Shown one piece after another: positions 34,892 through 43,669 of a DNA stretch of 64,000 bases. Position numbers and translations under genes: made by a program. How positions within the stretch are numbered: the first letter of the stretch is position 1; each line of letters begins with the position of its first letter. Source of the DNA: Butyrivibrio sp. (GTDB lineage Bacteria; Bacillota; Clostridia; Lachnospirales; Lachnospiraceae); NCBI GenBank assembly GCA_015056495.1, contig SVGC01000002.1, forward strand, positions 98,075-162,074, read 5' to 3'. The notes below the pieces were generated by a model, which saw only the letters and a program-made list of their open reading frames with translations, was not told where the DNA came from and ran no database searches.

Positions 34892-34964
34892 CATTTTAAT
34901 CTAGTAGCATAGTAGCACGTTACCATACTAAAGTTATTAACTGATCTATTATGAGGTATTGAAA

Positions 34965-36071
34965 ATGGATAGAAAACTATTACATACACCGGAAGGCGTA
35001 AGAGACATATATGATGGAGAATGCAGCGATATGCTGATGATCCAGGACAAGATCCATGCAAAATTCAGGTCTTTTGGATTTAACGATATCATAACGCCAA
35101 CCTTTGAATTTTTTGACGTACTTGCTGATGATATCAGTGACACCAGCGCAAAAGAACTCTATAAATTCTTTGATAAAGAAGGTAATACACTGGCTCTTCG
35201 CCCAGATTTTACACCATCAATGGCCAGATGTGTTTCCAAATATTTCCTTGAAAGTGACGAACCTGTTCGTATCTGCTATAGAGGCAATACATTCCTTAAC
35301 ACTTCTTCACTGCAGGGCAAATTAAAAGAATCAACTGAAATGGGCGTAGAACTCATGAAGGATGATTCAGTCTATGCTGACGCTGAAATGATAGCCCTTA
35401 TGGTGGAATCTCTTCAGAGCAGCGGTCTGTCTGAGTTCCAGATCAGTGTAGGCAATGCAGATTATTACAAAGGAATCTGTGATGAGGCAGGTATCGATTC
35501 TGAAACAGAAAAGCAGATCAGAGAGCTTATCGCAGGAAAGAACATATTTGCAGCTGAAAGCCTTATGATCGAGAAAAATGTTCCTGAAAAATACAGGGAT
35601 ATGCTCATAAAGGTAAGTGATTTCAGAGGTGAAGCGGAGGCACTGAAAAATGCAGCCGATATCGTCAACAACGAGAGATCACAAAAAGTAATCGAAAGAC
35701 TTGGCAGACTTTATGAGGTCCTTAAGGTATATGGCGTCGAAAAGTATGTATCTTTTGACCTTGGAATGATAAGTACTAACAATTACTATACTGGCGTTAT
35801 CTTCAATGCTTATACCTATGGTGTAGGCGATGCCATTGCAAGAGGCGGAAGATATGACAATCTTCTTGGCAAGTTTGGTAAGGATGCTCCTGCAATCGGA
35901 TTTATGATCGTCATAGACGACCTTTTATCAGCTCTTAGAAGGCAGAATGTGGCTATAGAAAAGGCTAAAGAGCTGAAAACGATCCACTATACAGCAGATG
36001 ATTATGCGCAAAAGCTATCTGAAGCTCAAAAGCTTAGAAAAGAAGGCTTCAACGTTGTTTTAACATCATGA
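34965..36071 (+). CDS. hisZ: ATP phosphoribosyltransferase regulatory subunit HisZ
   Basis: Catalytically inactive relative of histidyl-tRNA synthetase that activates the short form of HisG and mediates histidine feedback. 368 residues: class II aminoacyl-synthetase fold with LHTPEGVRDI start, LALRPDFTPSMARCVSK motif 2-like region, and ARGGRYDNL. It ends after the short anticodon-like tail. ATG 34965 follows GAGGT; the TTG six bases upstream is less likely. hisG follows, and the HisG here is the short type that needs HisZ. Confidence 0.93.
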   Translation: MDRKLLHTPEGVRDIYDGECSDMLMIQDKIHAKFRSFGFNDIITPTFEFFDVLADDISDTSAKELYKFFDKEGNTLALRPDFTPSMARCVSKYFLESDEPVRICYRGNTFLNTSSLQGKLKESTEMGVELMKDDSVYADAEMIALMVESLQSSGLSEFQISVGNADYYKGICDEAGIDSETEKQIRELIAGKNIFAAESLMIEKNVPEKYRDMLIKVSDFRGEAEALKNAADIVNNERSQKVIERLGRLYEVLKVYGVEKYVSFDLGMISTNNYYTGVIFNAYTYGVGDAIARGGRYDNLLGKFGKDAPAIGFMIVIDDLLSALRRQNVAIEKAKELKTIHYTADDYAQKLSEAQKLRKEGFNVVLTS

Positions 36072-36124
36072 AGCTTTAAACATTGTCATAAGCCAAATAT
36101 ATTTTGAAGTATTGGAGTGAACAT

Positions 36125-36763
36125 ATGAGATATCTAACATTTGCTCTTGGAAAAGGGCGTCTTGCAGGACAGACTATGGAGCTTCTTGCAAAATGCGGAA
36201 TAGAATGTAAGGAAGTTACAGATAAAAATACCAGAAAGCTTCTTTTTACCAACGAGGAACTGGGACTTAGATTTTTCCTGGCTAAGGGACCGGATGTTCC
36301 AACCTATGTAGAATATGGAGCTGCTGATATTGGTATTGTTGGAGAAGATACCATTTTAGAGGAAAACAGACGAGTGTACGAGGTTCTGGATCTTGGTTTT
36401 GGTAAATGTCGTATGTGCGTATGCGGACCAAAAGAAGCCAAAGATCTTTTAGATCATCATGAACGCATCCGCGTAGCCAGCAAATATCCTAATATTGCCA
36501 AGGATTATTTTTACAATCAAAAGCATCAGACTGTAGATATTATCAAGCTAAATGGCTCTGTAGAGCTGGGACCTATTGTAAATCTGTCAGATGTGATCGT
36601 TGATATTGTTGAAACAGGCTCTACTCTAAGAGAAAACGGACTTGAAGTATTAGAAGAAATCTGCCCGTTATCTGCCAGAGTCATTGTTAATCAGGTCAGC
36701 ATGCAGATGGAAACAGACAGGATCAAAGCTCTTGTCAATAAAATGAAAGAAAATCTTGGATAA
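36125..36763 (+). CDS. hisG: ATP phosphoribosyltransferase, short form
   Basis: First step of histidine synthesis, joining ATP and PRPP. 212 residues, the short form lacking the C-terminal regulatory domain and therefore dependent on HisZ. ALGKGRLA start, GADIGIVGEDTI-like segment (AADIGIVGEDTI) and the PRPP-binding run VDIVETGSTLRENGL. ATG 36125 is preceded by TTGGAGTG; the longer frame has no RBS. It lies between hisZ and hisD. Confidence 0.96.
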   Translation: MRYLTFALGKGRLAGQTMELLAKCGIECKEVTDKNTRKLLFTNEELGLRFFLAKGPDVPTYVEYGAADIGIVGEDTILEENRRVYEVLDLGFGKCRMCVCGPKEAKDLLDHHERIRVASKYPNIAKDYFYNQKHQTVDIIKLNGSVELGPIVNLSDVIVDIVETGSTLRENGLEVLEEICPLSARVIVNQVSMQMETDRIKALVNKMKENLG

Positions 36764-36776
36764 GGAAGTCAGACCT

Positions 36777-38075
36777 ATGAGAATTGTTAAACTTACTAAT
36801 GAAACTAAAAACGAGCTGCTGAATAATCTGTTAAAAAGAAGTCCATCCAGCTATAATGAATATGAGAATACAGTTAACGAAATAATCAATAATGTTCGTG
36901 AAAATAAAGATAAAGCTCTTTTTGAATATACTCAGAAATTTGATAAATGCCGTATAAATGCTGATACTATCAAGGTTACGAGAGCGGAGATTGAAGAAGC
37001 CTACAACAGCCTTGAGCCTGTGTTTATTGAAGTAATGAAAAAGAGTGCTGAAAATATCAGAGTATTTCATGAGAAACAGAAAAGAAATACCTGGATCGAT
37101 ACAAAAGAAGATGGAAGCATTCTTGGCCAGAGAATCCTTCCTATCGAGATTTCAGGTGTCTATGTACCTGGCGGAAAGGCTGCTTATCCTAGTAGCGTTC
37201 TCATGAACGTGGTTCCTGCCAAGGTTGCAGGCGTTAAGCGCATTATCATGTGCACACCACCTGGAGCTGACGGCAAGGTCAATCCTGGAACACTGGCTGC
37301 TGCCGATATCGCAGGAGTTACAGAAGTTTACAAGGTCGGCGGTGCGCAAGCTATCGCAGCTATGGCTTTTGGAACTGAGTCTATACCTAAGGTAGATAAG
37401 ATCACAGGCCCTGGAAACATCTTCGTAGCACTTGCAAAGAAAGCATGCTTTGGTTATGTATCTATTGATTCTATTGCAGGACCTAGTGAGATACTGGTTC
37501 TTGCTGATGAGACCTGCAATCCAAGATATGTTGCGGCAGACCTTCTGTCACAGGCTGAGCATGATGAGCTGGCATCTGCAATCCTCATCACCACTAGCGA
37601 AGAGGTTGCAAAAAAAGTATCTGATGAAATTAATGAATTTTTAAAGACATTATCAAGAGCTGAGATCATTAAAAAATCTCTTGATAATTATGGATATGCA
37701 TTTGTTGCAGAGAATATGGATGATGCCATTGAAGCTGCCAACGCAATAGCTTCAGAGCATTTGGAAATCATTACAGCCAATCCTTTTGAGACAATGACCA
37801 AGATCAAGAATGCCGGTGCTATTTTCCTTGGACAATATTCTTCAGAGCCTTTGGGAGACTATTTTGCAGGACCTAACCACATCCTGCCAACCAATGGCAC
37901 TGCCAGATTCTTCTCACCATTGTCAGTTGATGATTTTGTTAAAAAGACAAGCATCATCTCTTATTCAAAGGATGCTTTATTTAAAGTACATAATGATATT
38001 GAGCTTTTTGCCAAAAAAGAAGGACTTACAGCTCATGCCAATTCTATCGCAGTAAGATTTGATGGAAGAGACTGA
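36777..38075 (+). CDS. hisD: Histidinol dehydrogenase
   Basis: Final two oxidations from histidinol to histidine, NAD- and zinc-dependent. 432 residues, normal length. YVPGGKAAYPSSVLMNVVPAKVAGV, GPGNIFVALAKK, SIAGPSEILV, QAEHDE (metal-binding) and the GPNHILPT motif are all present. ATG 36777 follows AAGGAAG; an earlier TTG overlaps the end of hisG. hisB starts 13 bases after the stop. Confidence 0.97.
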   Translation: MRIVKLTNETKNELLNNLLKRSPSSYNEYENTVNEIINNVRENKDKALFEYTQKFDKCRINADTIKVTRAEIEEAYNSLEPVFIEVMKKSAENIRVFHEKQKRNTWIDTKEDGSILGQRILPIEISGVYVPGGKAAYPSSVLMNVVPAKVAGVKRIIMCTPPGADGKVNPGTLAAADIAGVTEVYKVGGAQAIAAMAFGTESIPKVDKITGPGNIFVALAKKACFGYVSIDSIAGPSEILVLADETCNPRYVAADLLSQAEHDELASAILITTSEEVAKKVSDEINEFLKTLSRAEIIKKSLDNYGYAFVAENMDDAIEAANAIASEHLEIITANPFETMTKIKNAGAIFLGQYSSEPLGDYFAGPNHILPTNGTARFFSPLSVDDFVKKTSIISYSKDALFKVHNDIELFAKKEGLTAHANSIAVRFDGRD

Positions 38076-38088
38076 TAAAGGAGATCAT

Positions 38089-38679
38089 ATGGAAAGATAT
38101 GCAGAAGTAGGTCGAAAGACTGGAGAAACAGATATTACTGTAGCAATTAATATTGACGGCACTGGAAAAAGTAATATTGATACAGGCATAGGATTTTTTG
38201 ATCATATGCTGGACGCTTTTGCCAGACATGGACTTTTTGATCTGACTGTAAAGGTAAAGGGCGATCTGAATGTAGATGGCCACCACACTGTTGAAGATAC
38301 AGGCATAGTACTTGGGCAGGCCATTGCTCAGGCTATTGGAGATAAAAAAGGCATCAAGCGCTATGGCTATATGATCCTTCCAATGGATGAAACACTGGCT
38401 CTTTCAGCAGTTGATCTCTGCGGCAGACCATATTTTGTTATGGATGCAACCTTCAATGCGCCTATGGTAGGCGATTTTGATACTCAGCTTGTAAATGAAT
38501 TCTTTTATGCACTTTCTTATTCTGCTGCAATGAATCTGCATCTGCGTATCATTACAGGTATGAATGAACACCACAAGATTGAAGCCATGTTTAAAGCTTT
38601 TGCCAAGGCTCTTGATAGTGCCACAAGCTATGATGATCGAATTACAGATGTACTCAGCACAAAAGGATCTTTAGGTTGA
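38089..38679 (+). CDS. hisB: Imidazoleglycerol-phosphate dehydratase
   Basis: Dehydrates imidazole glycerol phosphate; manganese enzyme. 196 residues, monofunctional form with no phosphatase domain. The metal-binding repeats FFDHMLDAFARHG, DGHHTVEDTG and NEHHKIEAMFKA are intact. ATG 38089 follows AAAGGAG; an upstream ATG overlapping hisD lacks this spacing. The phosphatase for the histidinol-phosphate step must be elsewhere or be another family. Confidence 0.97.
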   Translation: MERYAEVGRKTGETDITVAINIDGTGKSNIDTGIGFFDHMLDAFARHGLFDLTVKVKGDLNVDGHHTVEDTGIVLGQAIAQAIGDKKGIKRYGYMILPMDETLALSAVDLCGRPYFVMDATFNAPMVGDFDTQLVNEFFYALSYSAAMNLHLRIITGMNEHHKIEAMFKAFAKALDSATSYDDRITDVLSTKGSLG

Positions 38680-38695
38680 TCTTTTCGGAGGGACT

Positions 38696-39619
38696 ATGAT
38701 GGGGAATAGTTTTTATTTTGAATTTGAAAAAATTTTCATGGAGTTTTTACAGAGCTTCTTAAATCCATTTACAGAGGCTTTGGCTGTGTTTTTTACATTT
38801 TTTGGTGAAGAAACTATTCTGATCATTGTTATGGGCTATCTCTATTGGTGTTATGACAAGGAGCTGGGCAAAAAAATTGCTACAAATATAGCTTTGGGCC
38901 TTGTCCTTGGACCTATGATCAAGAACGTATTGTGCAGAAGACGCCCCTACATGGATATAGAGACTCTAAAATGTGTTAAAGCACCAAAAGCTGACAGAGA
39001 TATTTATGATATAGCTGCTCAGGGCTTTTCCTGCCCAAGTGGTCATTCAATGAATTCTGTTACTGTTTTTGGAAGCCTTGCATATTACAAAAATAAAAAC
39101 AGGATCCTGACAGTACTTGCCTTTGTGATACCGCTTTTAGTCGGATTGTCACGTGTTACTCTTGGCGTACATTATCCTACAGATGTTGCACTTGGTTGGT
39201 TCTGCGGCGTAGTCATAGTCTTTGGTATTCCTTTTTTACTGAGTAAGCTTCAAAAAAGATGGATCATGCATCTGATAATATTTATCATAGCAGCGCTTGG
39301 ATGCTTCTATTGCAGGACAGAAGACTATTTCACCGGCCTTGGTTTTATGGCAGGACTATTTCTTGCTATGCCATTTGAAGAAAAGTTCGTTAAATTTAAA
39401 AATACCAATAACATTTTTGAAAGTGTCCTGAGAATAATCGTGGGCATTGCATGTTATTTGCTGCTTAATCCACTTCTTAAGCTGGTCCTTGTCAGCAACA
39501 TAGAAATAGTGGCTTTGATTTTGCGAAGCGTAAGATATTGCATAATAATCATAGTTTTACTTGGCATTTATCCTATGCTTTTTAAACTGATCCCAGAGAA
39601 AATATTTAAGAAACAATGA
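38696..39619 (+). CDS. PAP2-family membrane phosphatase inside the his operon
   Basis: 307-residue polytopic protein of the PAP2 (type 2 phosphatidic acid phosphatase) superfamily. The three catalytic motifs are complete: K(x6)RP as KNVLCRRRP (76-84), PSGH (114-117) and SR(x5)H as SRVTLGVH (152-159). Six or more helices extend to the C-terminus, longer than minimal PAP2 proteins. The substrate is likely a lipid or polyprenyl diphosphate at the outer membrane face. RBS CGGAGGG. It is placed between hisB and hisIE with short gaps; a link to histidine synthesis (a membrane enzyme is unlikely to be the histidinol phosphatase) is not established. Confidence 0.9.
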   Translation: MMGNSFYFEFEKIFMEFLQSFLNPFTEALAVFFTFFGEETILIIVMGYLYWCYDKELGKKIATNIALGLVLGPMIKNVLCRRRPYMDIETLKCVKAPKADRDIYDIAAQGFSCPSGHSMNSVTVFGSLAYYKNKNRILTVLAFVIPLLVGLSRVTLGVHYPTDVALGWFCGVVIVFGIPFLLSKLQKRWIMHLIIFIIAALGCFYCRTEDYFTGLGFMAGLFLAMPFEEKFVKFKNTNNIFESVLRIIVGIACYLLLNPLLKLVLVSNIEIVALILRSVRYCIIIIVLLGIYPMLFKLIPEKIFKKQ

Positions 39620-39636
39620 TTTGAAAGGATTTTACA

Positions 39637-40914
39637 ATGATCAAAAAATTTGTTCCATGCATATACTTAAAAAATGAAAAGGCAGTAAAATCCTTTGACT
39701 GTCTGGAAGTTATAAATGATGATCCGGTTTTACTTGCTGAAAAGTATAATGATGATAACTGCGATGAGATCATCGTTTTTGACCTGTCAGAAGGTGATAA
39801 TGAACACGAGAAGGCGCTGGATGTTATAAAAGATATCTGTAACAAGGTAGATGTGCCTGTGATTGGAGCAGGAAACGTTAAGCGTATGGAAGATATCAAA
39901 AAGCTTTTGTATGCCGGATGTAAGAAAGCCGCCCTTAATTTTTCCAAACAGGGAAATATCGATATCCTGGAAGAAGTATCACTTAAATTTGGGAAAGAAA
40001 AGATCGTTATCTGCTATAAAGATACTGATGATATAGCACTTCACGAGGAACCTATCAAGAAGTATGCACAGGAGCTGGTTCTCCTTGACAGGCAGGAGAT
40101 CAAAGAATCTTTAAAATTGGATATGCCTACTATATATGCACTTCCAGACGTATCTCTGGATAAGATCCTGGATCTGTTCAGGATTCCTTCTGTCAGCGGT
40201 CTTACAGGGGAAGCTATAAACAAAAATACTGCTGAGATCAATAATATTAAAAAACTCTGTGCTGAGAATGCCATTGAAGTAAGCGTTCTTACACCTGCTT
40301 TTTCCTGGAATGAGTTAAAAAAGAACAATGATGGCCTTGTTCCAGTCATAATACAGGATTATCGCACTGAAGAAGTGCTTATGATGGCTTATATGAATGA
40401 ACAGGCATATTATGATACACTTTCTACCGGAAAGATGCATTATTACAGCAGATCAAGAGATGAGCAGTGGCTCAAGGGCGAAACAAGCGGACATTTCCAG
40501 TTTGTTAAATCTCTTACTGCAGACTGCGATCTGGATACTATCCTTGCAAAGGTAAAACAGATTGGAGCTGCATGCCATACCGGTTCAAGATCATGCTTTT
40601 TCAATGAAATTGCCAAAAAGGAATATACAGAAAAGAATCCGCAGAAGGTTCTCGATAGCGTATATTCTGTTATTGCAGACCGCAAGGTCAATCCAAGAGA
40701 AGGTTCTTATACCAACTACCTTTTTGACAAAGGAATAGACAAGATCCTGAAAAAATGCGGTGAAGAAGCTACAGAAATAGTAATAGCCGCTAAAAATCCT
40801 AATGATAATGAAATTGTATATGAAATCTCGGATTTCCTGTATCATGTCATGGTTCTTATGGTTGAAAAAGGTGTTTCATGGGAAGATATTACAGATGAAC
40901 TTTCCAGAAGATGA
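39637..40914 (+). CDS. hisIE: HisIE bifunctional enzyme with extra N-terminal HisF/HisA-like domain
   Basis: Phosphoribosyl-AMP cyclohydrolase plus phosphoribosyl-ATP pyrophosphohydrolase, steps 2 and 3 of histidine synthesis. 425 residues instead of about 200-220. Residues 1-200 resemble a HisF/HisA barrel (KKFVPCIYLKNEKAVK at 3-18), but the catalytic Asp of HisF CLDV is Tyr10. HisI spans about 230-320 with zinc cysteines C297, C313, C320 (ADCD, CHTGSRSC). HisE spans about 340-425 (GIDKILKKCGEEATE, SDFLYH). The first domain is probably structural or regulatory. RBS AAAGGA. Confidence 0.93.
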   Translation: MIKKFVPCIYLKNEKAVKSFDCLEVINDDPVLLAEKYNDDNCDEIIVFDLSEGDNEHEKALDVIKDICNKVDVPVIGAGNVKRMEDIKKLLYAGCKKAALNFSKQGNIDILEEVSLKFGKEKIVICYKDTDDIALHEEPIKKYAQELVLLDRQEIKESLKLDMPTIYALPDVSLDKILDLFRIPSVSGLTGEAINKNTAEINNIKKLCAENAIEVSVLTPAFSWNELKKNNDGLVPVIIQDYRTEEVLMMAYMNEQAYYDTLSTGKMHYYSRSRDEQWLKGETSGHFQFVKSLTADCDLDTILAKVKQIGAACHTGSRSCFFNEIAKKEYTEKNPQKVLDSVYSVIADRKVNPREGSYTNYLFDKGIDKILKKCGEEATEIVIAAKNPNDNEIVYEISDFLYHVMVLMVEKGVSWEDITDELSRR

Positions 40915-40955
40915 TCCATTGCCGTTTGCGTTTGCTTTTGTAGTATGATAAATTT

Positions 40956-40996
40956 AAAGAGCAACTTAGGGGAGTGTTCCTTTAGTTGCTCTTTTT
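40956..40996 (+). terminator. Terminator of the histidine operon
   Basis: AAAGAGCAACT (40956-40966) pairs with AGTTGCTCTTT (40984-40994); the 17-base interior can pair further (AGGGGA with TTCCTT). TTTTT within and after the right arm. Confidence 0.9.
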
Positions 40997-41023
40997 ATGT
41001 TTCTATAAAGAATGGAGATTTTT

Positions 41024-42916
41024 ATGAACAATAATTTGGCACTTTCAGATGAGATACTGCTTAGTATTGAAAAGCCTGAAAGATACATTGGCAATGAGGT
41101 TAACGCAGTTTATAAAGACAAAAATGATATAGATATCAGATTTGCCATGTGTTTCCCTGATGTATATGAAATAGGCATGTCACATCTGGGCATTCAAATC
41201 CTATATGGAATGTTTAATGAATACAAGGACGTATGGTGTGAAAGAGTCTATTCACCTTGGATGGATCTGGATAAGGTTCTTAGGGAAAAGAATATTCCGC
41301 TATTTGCTTTGGAATCCCAGGAGCCAATAAAGGATTTTGATTTCCTTGGTGTGACTATCCAGTATGAAATGTGCTATACGAATATATTACAGATCCTGGA
41401 CCTTTCAAATATCCCTCTCAGAAGCGAAGACAGAACTTGGGATGATCCTATCGTGATCGGTGGAGGCCCTTGTACTTATAACCCTGAGCCTATAGCGCCA
41501 TTTTTTGATATTTTCTATATTGGTGAAGGCGAGACAGAGTATAGAAATCTGTTCGATCTGTATAAAGAAGCCAAAAAAAATGGTACAAGCCGTGCAGACT
41601 TTTTAAGACAGGTATCACATATAAAAGGCATGTATGTTCCATCCTTATACAACGTTTCATACAAGGAGGACGGTACCATTGCTTCAATGGAGCCTGTTTA
41701 TAGTGATGTACCTGCAACAGTTGATAAAGTCATGGTTTCAGATATGTCCAGCGCATATTATCCAATGAAACCTGTTGTTCCATATATCAAGGTTACTCAG
41801 GACAGAGTAGTTCTTGAAGTTATGCGTGGCTGTATCAGAGGCTGCAGATTCTGTCAGGCAGGCATGCTTTACAGACCACTTCGTCAGAGAAATGTTGAAG
41901 TACTGAAGAAATATGCTATGGAAATGCTTAAAAACACTGGACATGAAGAGATATCCTTAAGTTCTCTTTCAACCAGTGATTATACTGAGCTACCAGAGCT
42001 TATTGACTTTTTGATAAAAGAATGTGGTGACAAAAAGATCAATATCTCATTGCCATCTCTTAGAATAGATGCTTTTTCACTTGATGTTATGAATAAGGTG
42101 CAGGACGTTAAAAAGAGCAGTCTTACTTTTGCTCCTGAAGCAGGATCTCAGAGACTACGTAATGTTATAAACAAAGGCCTTACAGAAGAAGATATCCTGG
42201 GCGGCTCTCATGAAGCGTTCCTGGGCGGCTGGAACCGTGTAAAACTGTACTTTATGCTGGGTATTCCAACTGAAACCGATGAAGACATCCTGGGAATTGG
42301 CGATATTGCCAATAAAATTGCAAAAGAGTATTTTGATACTGTTCCTAAGGAAAAAAGAAACGGCAGATCTATAGAGATCGTAGCCAGCACATCCTTCTTT
42401 ATTCCTAAGCCATTTACTCCTTTCCAGTGGGCTCCAATGAATACCAAGGAAGAGTTTTTGGATAAAGCCAATAAAACACGTAAAGGAATCATGGAACAGC
42501 TCAATCAGAGACATATCAAGTATAATTGGCATGAAGCTGATGCCAGCATGATGGAAGGTGTTCTTGCACGTGGCGACAGAAAACTTGCCGACGCCATTGA
42601 AGCTGCTTATAAAAAAGGCTGTATATATGACGCATGGGGCGACTACTTCCATTATGATAAATGGCTTGAAACTTTTGATGAACTTGGAATAGATATGTAT
42701 TTCTATACAAGCAGAGTCAGAAAAGAAGACGAGATATTCCCTTGGGATTTCCTTGGCTGCGGCGTTTCCAAGAAGTTCTTATATAGAGAATGGCAGAATG
42801 CCCAGGCAGGAAAGGTTACTCCTAACTGCAGAATGAATTGCAGCGGCTGCGGAGCACTTAGTTACGGCGTAGGTGTTTGTAAGGAACCTAAGACAGGAGA
42901 AGCAGTACATGATTAA
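41024..42916 (+). CDS. TIGR03960-family B12-binding radical SAM protein
   Basis: 630 residues. N-terminal cobalamin-binding-like domain (about 1-200), then a radical SAM core with CIRGCRFC (C about 270, 274, 277; a CxxxCxxC cluster) and a C-terminal domain ending in a cysteine-rich CRMNCSGCGA segment. The reaction is unknown; the family always occurs with a DUF2344 protein, which follows here with an 8-base overlap (fused in some genomes). GGAGA lies five bases before ATG 41024. Upstream of RNase G and L21, a conserved Firmicutes neighbourhood that hints at tRNA, rRNA or ribosome-linked work. Confidence 0.9.
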   Translation: MNNNLALSDEILLSIEKPERYIGNEVNAVYKDKNDIDIRFAMCFPDVYEIGMSHLGIQILYGMFNEYKDVWCERVYSPWMDLDKVLREKNIPLFALESQEPIKDFDFLGVTIQYEMCYTNILQILDLSNIPLRSEDRTWDDPIVIGGGPCTYNPEPIAPFFDIFYIGEGETEYRNLFDLYKEAKKNGTSRADFLRQVSHIKGMYVPSLYNVSYKEDGTIASMEPVYSDVPATVDKVMVSDMSSAYYPMKPVVPYIKVTQDRVVLEVMRGCIRGCRFCQAGMLYRPLRQRNVEVLKKYAMEMLKNTGHEEISLSSLSTSDYTELPELIDFLIKECGDKKINISLPSLRIDAFSLDVMNKVQDVKKSSLTFAPEAGSQRLRNVINKGLTEEDILGGSHEAFLGGWNRVKLYFMLGIPTETDEDILGIGDIANKIAKEYFDTVPKEKRNGRSIEIVASTSFFIPKPFTPFQWAPMNTKEEFLDKANKTRKGIMEQLNQRHIKYNWHEADASMMEGVLARGDRKLADAIEAAYKKGCIYDAWGDYFHYDKWLETFDELGIDMYFYTSRVRKEDEIFPWDFLGCGVSKKFLYREWQNAQAGKVTPNCRMNCSGCGALSYGVGVCKEPKTGEAVHD

Positions 42917-43631
42917 ACTTAGACTTAAATTTACTAAAAACGGTCCTATAAGATTTATAGGTCACCTTGATCTGCAGAGATATTTTCAAAAAGCTATCAG
43001 ACGTGCAGATATAGATATTAAATATTCAGAAGGATACAGCCCTCACCAGGTTATTTCTTTTGCGCAGCCTCTGTCAGTTGGTGCAACCAGTGACGGCGAA
43101 TACATGGATATGCAGCTCAATTCTATGGTAAGTCCTGAGGATGTAATGAACAGGCTTAATGAAGTTATGAATGAAGGTGTTGAGATACTTGATATCACTG
43201 AGCTTCCTGAAGGCGCACCAAAAGCAATGACTGCTGTAGCAGCTGCTGAGTATGTAGTCAGATTCCGTGAAGGGAAAGAGCCTTCTTTTAACATCAAAGA
43301 AAAACTTGAGGAATATTATGCTCAGGAAACACTTCCTGCCATAAAAAAAACAAAGAGCGGCGAAAAAGAAATAGATATGAAGCCTTTTATCTATAAGCTT
43401 GAAGTAGATGAAGATAATAATATCCACATGCTTTTAGGAGCAGGTAGTGTCAATAATATTAAAGTAGCCATGGTAATTGAGAACTTCCTGAAACATTTTG
43501 ATGAAGAGCTTCAGGAATTCGGCATCATAATACATAGAATTGATACATACACAGAAGGTGATGATGAAAAGGGTCATTATATTGAACCTTTCATATGTAG
43601 AGATCCTGAAAAGAGAGTATATATAGCATAA
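42909..43631 (+). CDS. TIGR03936-family radical SAM-associated protein (DUF2344)
   Basis: 241 residues, partner of the upstream radical SAM enzyme. The family start KLRLKFTKNGPIRFIGHLDLQRYFQKAIRRADI and the SEGYSPHQVISFAQPLSVG segment are diagnostic. AGGAGAA lies just before ATG 42909, which is inside the upstream gene, so translation is coupled. Function unknown; it has no cluster motif of its own. RNase G follows 38 bases later. Confidence 0.9.
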   Translation: MIKLRLKFTKNGPIRFIGHLDLQRYFQKAIRRADIDIKYSEGYSPHQVISFAQPLSVGATSDGEYMDMQLNSMVSPEDVMNRLNEVMNEGVEILDITELPEGAPKAMTAVAAAEYVVRFREGKEPSFNIKEKLEEYYAQETLPAIKKTKSGEKEIDMKPFIYKLEVDEDNNIHMLLGAGSVNNIKVAMVIENFLKHFDEELQEFGIIIHRIDTYTEGDDEKGHYIEPFICRDPEKRVYIA

Positions 43632-43669
43632 AAGTTTAGAGAACAGGCTTCAAGACAAAGGAATTTAAC

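Noticed and set aside
34892..34964. Histidine T-box before hisZ
   Set aside because: Leader is about 70 bases and shows only a short TAGTAGCA direct repeat; no room for a T-box.
42155..42652. 165-codon minus-strand frame within the radical SAM gene
   Set aside because: Antisense to conserved coding sequence, low-complexity Phe/His-rich translation without any motif.
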